This document shows positions 56,990 to 64,000 of a stretch of 64,000 bases of DNA, piece by piece. How positions within the stretch are numbered: the first letter of the stretch is position 1; each line of letters opens with the position of its first letter. The translations under genes were made by a program, and so were the position numbers. The notes below the pieces were generated by a model. The model worked only from the letters and a program-made list of their open reading frames with translations, searched no databases and was not told where the DNA came from. This DNA is from Acanthornis magna. Taxonomy: Eukaryota > Chordata > Aves > Passeriformes > Acanthizidae. Location of the stretch: contig JAWUZG010000177.1 in NCBI GenBank assembly GCA_036785705.1, positions 2,170,001 to 2,234,000 on the forward strand, read 5' to 3'.

Positions 56990-58545
56990 GAGGGTGTCCC
57001 CAAGGGAGGGGGTGACCCCAAGGGAAAGGGTGTCCCCAAATGAAGAGTGACCCCAGGACAGGGAATGTCCCTAAGACATGGTGTGTCCTCAGGGCAGGGA
57101 GTGTCCCCAAGAGAAGGCGTCACCCCAAGAGAAGAGATGTCCCCAAGGCAGCTCCTGGGGGTCTCAGCCAGTTCCTGTGTTCCGCTGTGCCCCTGTCGCC
57201 CTCTCCCTGTGTTCCCATGTCCCCATGCCCTCCCCATGTCCCCCCATATGTCCCCATGTCCTCCGTGTGCCCCCGTGTTCCCATGTCCCCATGTCCCCCA
57301 TATGTCACTCATCTCTCCCCATGTCTCCATGTTCCCATTGACCCCGTGTCTTACCGTCCCTCCGTGTCCCCACCTGTCCCCGTGACCCCTGTCCCTGTGT
57401 CTCCATGTCCCCTCCTGTCCCTCTATCCCACTGTCCCTGTGTCTCCATGTCCCCTCCTGTCCCCGTGTCTCCATGTACCCTCCTGTCCCCGTGACCCCTG
57501 TCCCTGTGTCTCCATGTCCCCCCTTGTCCCCGTGTCCCACTGTCCCTGTGTCTGTGTCCCCTCCTGTCCCCGTGTCCCCCCAGCAGGGTTTGCCGCAGGA
57601 ACGGGGGGGATGAGGGGGTGCAGCCCCCGGGACCACCCCAGGGCTGGGGGCAGCGGGGGGTGCTGGGGGGGTCATGGATGGGGTGTGGGGGGATTCCTAC
57701 ATGGGGTGCTGGGGATGTGTCCATGGGGTCCTGGGGGTGTATCCGTGGGGTCCTGGGGGTGTATCCGTGGGGTCCTGGGGGTTCATATGTGGGGTTTGGG
57801 GGGGTTCCCATATAGGGTGCTGGGTGCTGCATCCATGGGGTGCTGGGGGTGTATCCATGGGGTCCTGGGGGTTCATATGTGGGGTTCAGGGGGGGTCACA
57901 TATGGGATGCTGGTTGCTGCATCCATGGGGTGCTGGGGGTGTATCCTATCCATAGGGTGCTGCATCCATGGGGTGCTGGGGGTGTATCCTATCCATAGGG
58001 TGCTGCATCCATGGGGTGCTGGGGGTGTATCCTATCCATAGGATGCTGCATCCATGGGGTGCTGGGGGTGTATCCTATCCATAGGGTGCTCGGTATATCC
58101 CTGGGGTGTGGCAATGTACTCTTAGCGGGGTCATGAATGGGGTTCTGGGGGGTCATATATTGGGTACGGGGGTGCATCCATGGGGTGCTGAGGGTGCACC
58201 CATGGGCTGTGTCCAAGGGGTGCTGGGGATGCATCCATGGGGTGCCAGGATGTATCCATGGGGCGTTCGGTGTATCCATGAGGTGTTTGGCTGTTTCCAT
58301 GGGGTGTATTCATGGGGTGCTGGGATGCACCCATGAGCTGTATTTTTAGGATGCATCCATCGGGATGTAGCCATGGAGTGCTGGGGGTGCACCCGTGGGG
58401 TTCGAGGATGTAGCCATGGGGCGTTCGGTGTATCCATGGGGTGCTGAGGCCGTTTCCATGGGGTGTATCCATGGGGTGCCGGGGCTGTACCCCCGAGGAG
58501 CATTTTTAGGATGCATCCACCGGGATGTATCCATGGGGTGCCGGG
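56990..58545. repeat. Intergenic minisatellites, lectin to CIMAP1B
   Basis: GTCCCCAAGGGAAAGGGTG units occur at 56980-57140. A pyrimidine repeat with GTCTCCATGTCCCCTCCTGT occurs at 57180-57590. Over 30 units of 18-45 bp with TCCATGGGGTGCTGGGGGTG occur at 57670-58540, including four exact copies with GTATCCTATCCATAGG. No gene recognised. Confidence 0.8.
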
Positions 58546-58549
58546 GCCG

Positions 58550-58873
58550 CATCCCTGCGGTTCCCGGTGTTCCTTCCCCGGCGCTGTCACCGTTGCCACC
58601 CCGGGGCGCTGAGCGCGGGGTGACAAAGCCCTGGAACCCCGCGACCATTGTGACACCACGGCCACCACGGGGCCGCTGCCCGCGCCGGCGGCCCCGCAGT
58701 GTCACTTGTCACCGCGGCGCCGCTGCCACCGCCACCGCCGTCACCGCACGCCGGCGCCGCCGCTGCCACCCCGTCCACCCCGGGCAGCCGCGCTGGGAGC
58801 ACCCACATCTCGCCCCGAGGCCACTTGGGAGGGGGGCCAGGCTGAGGGGGAGACGCCACCGGCAGGACCCCTC
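58550..58873 (+). promoter_or_regulatory. CIMAP1B: CpG-rich 5' region of CIMAP1B
   Basis: CpG-dense non-tandem sequence immediately upstream of the start codon, with GCCGCTGCCACCGCC runs. It is the likely promoter and 5'UTR. No TATA box was seen. Confidence 0.45.
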
Positions 58874-60842
58874 ATGTCCAAGGACGCCTGGGTGGGCCCC
58901 TGGAGACCCCACCGGCCCCGGGCGCCCATCTCGTACCAGTTCCGCACCCCCGGGCCGAAGTACGGGCTCCCCGGCAGCGTCGGTGAGTGCGGGGCCGCGG
59001 GGGCCGCGGGGGACCGGGGCCGGGGGGACCGTGTCCCACCGAGCCCCCGCCCGCCCCCAGGCTACGAGCAGCACGACCCCTCCCGGAGCCGCGCCCCCGC
59101 CTACAGCTTCGGGCACCGGATGGGGAGCACGGTGGAGCCGCGCTCGCCCGGGCCCCAGTACCTGGTGCCCACCGGCTTCACCGTGCGGGGCCAGCACCGC
59201 GCCCCCGCCTTCACCATGGGCGGCCGCGCCCGTGAGCGGCGACCCAGCAGCACACCTGGGCCAGGTGAGTGGGGGGCGCAGCCCCGGCGCCGCGGGACCC
59301 CCGAGCAGCGCCCGCGGCTCACCGCCGCTCCCCTCCGCAGCGCATTACTTCCCGGAGACGGCGAACAGGGTGACCCTGCCCTCGGCCCCCGCCTGCTCCA
59401 TGAGCTCCCGCAAACGCCCGGACAGACCCCAGCAGACGCCAGGTGGGAGAGGGGGACAGGGATGGGACCCCCAGTGTCCCCCTCGGCTGGGCTGGGACCC
59501 CCTCATTCCTCCTGGGCTGGGCTGGGAGCCCCAACATCCCACCTGGGCTGGGACCCTCTCATTACTCCTGGGCTGGGCTGGGACCCCCATCATTGCCCCT
59601 GTGTTGGACTGGGCTGGGACCCCCATCATCCCAACTGGGCTGGGACCCCCATCATTGCCCCTGTGTTGGACTGGGCTGGGACCCCCATCATTCCCTCCGG
59701 GCTGGGCTGGGACCCCCATCTCCTCCTTGGCCGGGATCCCCCATTCCCCTGAGCCAGACCGGACTCCCCAACGTCCCCTGGTTGGGCTGAGCCCCCCATC
59801 ACCCTGGGGCTGAGCCTTCTCTCCCCACCCCGGGGGTGACCCCCCGTGTCCCCCTGAGCCGTGTCCCCCCCCAGGCCCCGGCACCTACCACCTGCCGCCC
59901 GTGATGGGCCCGCGCCTGCTGATCAAGAGATCGGCCCCTGAGTACAGCATCACGGGGCGCAGCACCAGCATCTTCCAGGACGCGAGAAGGGTGGGGGGCC
60001 GGGGCGCTGGGGGCTGAGGGATCAGGGTGCCAAGGGACCGGGGTACCATGGGTGTGGGGTGCCAGGGTCCACGGGCTGGGGTGCCAAGGGTGGGGGGGTG
60101 CTGAGGTCCAGGGGTCTGGGGGGCCAAGGGTGAAGGGGCCCGGGGGGATGGGCTACCAAGGGATGCCAGGGTCTGAGGGGTTGCGGTACCGAGGGTGGGA
60201 GGTGCCAGGGAGCTGGGGTGCCAAGGATGTGGGGGGCTGGGGGTCCGAGTAGCGAGGGTGTGGGGTGCTGAGGGTTCGGGGCACTGAGGGTGTGGGGTGC
60301 TGAGGGTTCGGGGTTCCGAGGGTGTGGGGTGCTGGGGGTCTGGGGTTCCGAGGGTGTGGGGTGCTGGGGGTTCAGGGTACCGAGGGTGTGGGGTGCTGAG
60401 GGTTCGGGATAACGAGGGTGTGGGGCACTGAGGGTTTGGGGTTCCGAGGGTGTGGGGTGCTGGGTCCCGGGGTACCGAGAGTGTGGGGTGCTGAGGGTTC
60501 GGGGGGTCGCGTCACCCCCCTCTCCCCGCAGGTCCCCGGACCCAGCAACTACTCCCCCGTGAACACCGACGTGTACATGGCGCGGGCCCCCCGCTGCACC
60601 ATGGCGGGGCGGGGCCGCACCCCCCCGGCCGCCATCACCCCCGGCCCCAGCGACTACAGCCCCCCGCAGGAGGTGAGCGGGGCCGGGGACAGGGACAGGG
60701 ACAGGGACAGGGCTGGCCTGGGGGACAGGGACCCACAGACCCTCCCACTGCCTCTGTCCCCCCGCAGACGCAGAGGCAGGGACAGACCTTCGGCGTGCGC
60801 CACTCGGAAGCCGTGGTGCCCATCATGGACTCGTACCTGTAG
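58874..60842 (+). CDS. CIMAP1B: CIMAP1B / ODF3B, SHIPPO-repeat ciliary microtubule-associated protein, 248 aa, 6 exons
   Basis: Exons: 58874-58982, 59061-59264, 59341-59442, 59875-59990, 60532-60672, 60768-60842; sum 747 nt. The N-terminus DAWVGPWRPHRPRAPI matches human ODF3B. Six Pro-Gly-Pro (SHIPPO/STPGP) repeats are visible: TPGPKYGLP, SPGPQYLVP, TPGPAHYFP, TPGPGTYHLP, VPGPSNYSP, TPGPSDYSP. Each is followed by a segment ending in APxYSFG-like residues. The C-terminus FGVRHSEAVVPIMDSYL resembles the family end. The family is associated with outer dense fibres and axonemal microtubules. It lies 0.8 kb upstream of TYMP on the same strand, as in mammals. No AATAAA was found after the stop. Confidence 0.94.
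59450..60520. repeat. Minisatellites in CIMAP1B introns 3 and 4
   Basis: Intron 3 has about 12 units with GGGCTGGGACCCCCATCATT. Intron 4 has about 20 units of 24-30 bp with GTGTGGGGTGCTGAGGGTTC and GGGGTTCCGAGG. Confidence 0.8.
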
Positions 60843-61653
60843 GGGAGGAGGACGTGGGTGGCACTGCCCACCTGTGACAAACACGAACTGCAGCAGCACT
60901 CGCTCGTTCTCCTTCGTGTCTCTGCGTCGCACGGGGAAGGGTCGGGGGGCGCCGGCCCCCACAAGCTGCCCTTTCCCCATCCCGAGGCTTTCCCTGCCGG
61001 GGGTCCCCGGCGAGGCCCCGGAGAGGGGACCCAAGGTGGGGTGGAACGTGCCAGGGGGGAGGGGTGTGCTGCCAACCCTCTCCCTGCTCCAGTCCCATCC
61101 CATCCCGTCCCATTCCCATCCCGCCCAGGACCTCGGGGGCTTTTGGGGCACTGAACAGGGAGGATTTCCCCCGTTCTGTGGGATCTGTGGGGTCTGTGGG
61201 ATCTGTGGGATCTGTGCGGGTCCCTGGCAGGGGCTGTCCGCGCACAGTCCCCGGGCATCATCTGGGCATGTCCACGGTGTATGAGGGACCCGGGGAGGCC
61301 CACCCCTCGTGTCACCCCTCGTGTCACCCCCCGTGCCACCCCCCCGCCGCGGCCTCTCCCGTGCCCCGTTCGTTGTCCCGGGCTCAGAGTCCACGGCCGG
61401 AGCCGCCTCGCCGCCCGCGGGCAGCGGGCACCGGGCACGGGGCCAGGCGGGCACGGGCAGGTCCCGGCAGCGCCGGGGGAGGTGCGGCCGTGCGGGAACC
61501 GGGCGAGGCCGCGTGGGGCCGGGGTGACGGCCCCGAGCAACCGGGGCGCGGCCGTGCGGGCTCGGGTGCCACCGGTGCCACTTCGGGCTGTCCCCGCTGC
61601 CACATCGCGGTGCCGGCCGTCCCGAAGCGGGGTGCCAGCTGTCCCGAACCGGG
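60843..61653 (+). promoter_or_regulatory. TYMP: CIMAP1B 3' flank and CpG island promoter of TYMP
   Basis: The first half holds no recognised feature apart from a small GGGATCTGTGGGGTCTGT repeat at 61180-61215. From about 61360 to the TYMP start at 61654 the sequence is CpG-dense and probably is the TYMP promoter and 5'UTR. Confidence 0.5.
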
Positions 61654-64000
61654 ATGGACGCCCCGACGCCTCTCCCGAGCCTGATCCGCAAGAAGCGGGA
61701 CGGGGAGCGCCTGGAGGACGCCGAGATCCGGAGCTTCGTGCGCGGCGTCACCGAGGGCACCGCGCAGCAGGGACAGATCGGTGCGGCCGGGGGGACACCC
61801 CGGGGCCGGGGGAGGGGTCCTGGAGGGGGGACACTGCGGGGGGGACGCGGCAATGGGACAGGGACGCGGCGGGGAGCGTGGACAGAGCCGGGGGGACACG
61901 GCCAGGGGAGTGACACGGGCACAGGGGGACACCGGGGCGAGGGGGTCACCAGCAGTGGGGGGACAGCAAGGGAAACCGCGGGATGGGACCGCGGGGTCCT
62001 GGGCAGGGGACACGCTGGGGGCCGCCATGGGGGACAAGAGGGGGACCCCGGGTAGGGTTGGGGGTCCCGGGGAAAGGAGTAGGGGGTGATCCCCAGCCCT
62101 GGACATGTCCCCAGGTGCCAGGCTGGTGGCATCGGGCTGTGGGGCACGGAGCAGGGTGGGGGGCCGGGGAGGGGACAGGAGAGGTCTCTCTGTGCCCCCC
62201 AGGTGCCATGCTGGGGCAGGGTGGGGGTCCCAGGACAGGGTGGGGGTCCTGGCAAGGGCGCTGAGGTGACCCCGGCGTGTCCCCAGGTGCCATGCTGATG
62301 GCATCCAGCTGTGGGGCACGGGGCAGAGTGGGGGTCCCAGGGAGGGCCCTGAGGTGACCCCCGGAGTGTCCCCAAGGCGCCACGCTGATGGCACCTGGCT
62401 GTGGGGCACGGGGCAGGTCAGGGCTCCAAAGGAGGGGACCGGGGAGGTGACAGGGGACGCTGTCACGCCAGGTGCCATGCTGATGGCCATCCGGCTGCGG
62501 GGCATGGACGCGGGTGAGACGCTGGCCCTGACCCAGGCCATGGCCAGCTCGGGCCGGACGCTGGCCTGGCCGGACGCCTGGCGCGGGCTGGTGGTGGACA
62601 AGCACTCGACTGGTGGCGTTGGGGACAAGGTCAGCCTGGCCCTGGCCCCCGCGCTGGCCGCCTGTGGCTGCAAGGTGAGGGGGACCCGGGGGCGGGGTGG
62701 GGACGGGCGGGGTGTCCCCGAGCCCCCGCACCCACCCGTGCCCACCGCAGGTGCCCATGATCAGCGGGCGCGGGCTGGGCCACACCGGCGGCACCCTGGA
62801 CAAGCTGGAGGCCATTCCAGGCTTCCGCGTCTCGCAGAGCCCCGAGGAGGTGACAGATGGGGCTCAGGGGTGGGGACACCGCGGGCACCCGACACCCTGC
62901 AGGCACCGCGCTCGGGGGTTCCGGAACTCCGGGGGCTGTGGGGTGGCAAGGGGGTCCCGCTGGGGTGCAGTGGGGTGCCCATGGGATTTGGGGTCCCAAT
63001 GCAGTCCCACCGAGGCGACAGTGGGGTGCCCATGGGGTCCAAAGCGGGCTGGGTGCCAATGGGGTGTGGGGCCCATGGGGTGCCCTGTCCGTGGGTTGTG
63101 GGTGTCTGTGGGGCACCAATGGGGTACCGATGGGGTGGTCATGGGATGTGGGGTGTCCACGGGGTCCTGATGGGGGCCAGAGGGAAGGGGTGGGCGCTAA
63201 GGGGGTTCCTGTGGGTCGTGGGTGCTGACGGAGTACCAGTGGGGCACTGATGGGGTGCAGATGCCAGTGGGGTGGCAATGAGGTGGCAGTAGGGTGGCGA
63301 TGGGATGTCAGTGGCAATGGGACGTGGGTGGCAATGGGGTGGCAATGAGGTGGCGATGAGGTGGTGATGAGATGCCAATGGGGTATCAATGGGGTGGCAA
63401 TAGGGTGGCAATGAGGTGGCAGTAGGGTGGCGATGGGATGTGGGTGCCAATGGGGTGGAGTGTGGGTGATGATGAGGTGGCGATGAGGTGCCAGTGGGGT
63501 GGCAATGAGGTGGCAATAGGGTGGCAATGGGGTGTGGGTGGCGATGAGGTGGCAATGGGGTGCCGATGGGGTGCCAATGGGGTGTCACTGGGGTGCCACC
63601 GCAGATGCGGCACATCCTGGCGCGGGTGGGCTGCTGCATCGTGGGGCAGAGCGCGGAGCTGGTCCCCGCGGACCGGGTGCTCTACGGGCTGCGCGACGTC
63701 ACGGCCACGGTGGACAGCCTGCCCCTCATCACCGGTACGGCCCGCGGGGACACGGGGGCGCGGGGGGCGCGGGGAGGGGGCGCGGCGGTGACCCCCCGGC
63801 CCCGGGCCAGCCTCCATCCTCAGCAAGAAGGCGGCGGAGCAGCTCTCGGCGCTGGTGCTCGACGTGAAGTTCGGGGGGGCAGCGCTGTACCCCACCCAGG
63901 AGAGCGCGCGGGAGCTGGCGCAGAGCCTGGTGAGACCCCGGGACCCCCGGAACCCCCGCGACCCCCGGAACCCGCGCGACCCCCGCCCGCCGGGGCAGCT
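61654..64000 (+). CDS. TYMP: TYMP, thymidine phosphorylase, first five exons (truncated by window edge)
   Basis: Cleaves thymidine or deoxyuridine with phosphate to base plus deoxyribose-1-phosphate. Exons: 61654-61780, 62472-62674, 62751-62849, 63605-63734, 63811-63929 (226 codons); the rest lies to the right. The alpha domain reads [20 protein letters not shown], then [17 protein letters not shown]. The phosphate/nucleoside site signature is [15 protein letters not shown], followed by [22 protein letters not shown] (KHSTGG and [10 protein letters not shown]). Next are [32 protein letters not shown] and [22 protein letters not shown]. All these match the family. The N-terminus is shorter than in human (no long Pro-rich leader). 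Intron 1 carries copies of the exon 2 acceptor. Confidence 0.95.
62100..62471 (+). repeat. TYMP: Copies of the TYMP exon 2 acceptor and exon start in intron 1
   Basis: The true junction is CCAG|GTGCCATGCTGATGGCC at 62472. Four upstream copies start near 62114, 62203, 62287 and 62376. Each has CCCCAG or CCCCAAGG followed by GTGCCATGCTGATGGCATCC or a variant, and then GGCTGTGGGGCACGG, matching the first about 40 bases of exon 2. Units are 85-95 bp. Confidence 0.9.
62940..63600. repeat. GGTGGCAATGAGGTGGCGATG repeat in TYMP intron 3
   Basis: CCCATGGGGTGCCAATGGGG units (62960-63240) grade into 9-12 bp units GGTGGCAATGAG / GGTGGCGATGGG (63260-63595), ending at the exon 4 acceptor (63604). No exon sequence is included. 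Confidence 0.8.

Overview
The window is vertebrate nuclear DNA. It is most likely from a GC-rich bird microchromosome, judged by the intron-rich GT-AG genes, very short GC-rich introns full of minisatellites, one decayed CR1-type LINE tail and a gene of the bird eggshell C-type lectin family. Species cannot be fixed from the sequence. Nothing bacterial, viral or plasmid-like was seen.

Layout. MAPK8IP2 (JIP2) is on the minus strand from 15600 down past the left edge; twelve coding exons are present and the last is outside. 15601-20850 is its promoter/CpG island followed by pentamer and 20-26 bp satellites and a CR1 remnant. A five-exon CYTH-domain gene (minus, 23173-21171) lies head to head with CHKB (plus, 23352-32486), sharing about 180 bp of promoter with three CCAAT boxes. 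CPT1B (plus, 37031-51195, 18 coding exons) follows, then a secreted C-type lectin of the ansocalcin/struthiocalcin/ovocleidin type (plus, 54247-56250), CIMAP1B/ODF3B (plus, 58874-60842) and the first five exons of TYMP (plus, from 61654, cut by the right edge). Relative order and orientation of MAPK8IP2, CHKB, CPT1B, ODF3B and TYMP match the distal human 22q13.33 block. SYCE3 and KLHDC7B, expected between CPT1B and ODF3B, were not recognised; the lectin sits there instead.

Functionally this is a neighbourhood, not an operon: a JNK scaffold, a predicted triphosphate-tunnel enzyme, choline kinase beta, the muscle-type outer-mitochondrial carnitine palmitoyltransferase, a biomineral lectin, a sperm-tail/microtubule SHIPPO protein and thymidine phosphorylase. 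CHKB and CPT1B are tandem as in mammals.

The most unusual property is that many intronic minisatellites are built from an exon edge plus its splice site. CHKB intron 2 carries about 19 extra copies of the exon 2 end and donor. CPT1B introns 11, 13, 14, 15 and 17, TYMP intron 1, and more weakly CHKB intron 4 and lectin intron 5 repeat their neighbouring exon edge with the donor or acceptor. A second notable point is an exon-length defect in CPT1B exon 17 (104 nt between two phase-0 introns) that breaks the frame just after the Ser-Thr-Ser motif. All exon boundaries were derived by hand from reading frame, GT/AG and remembered family sequences, and were checked for phase consistency.
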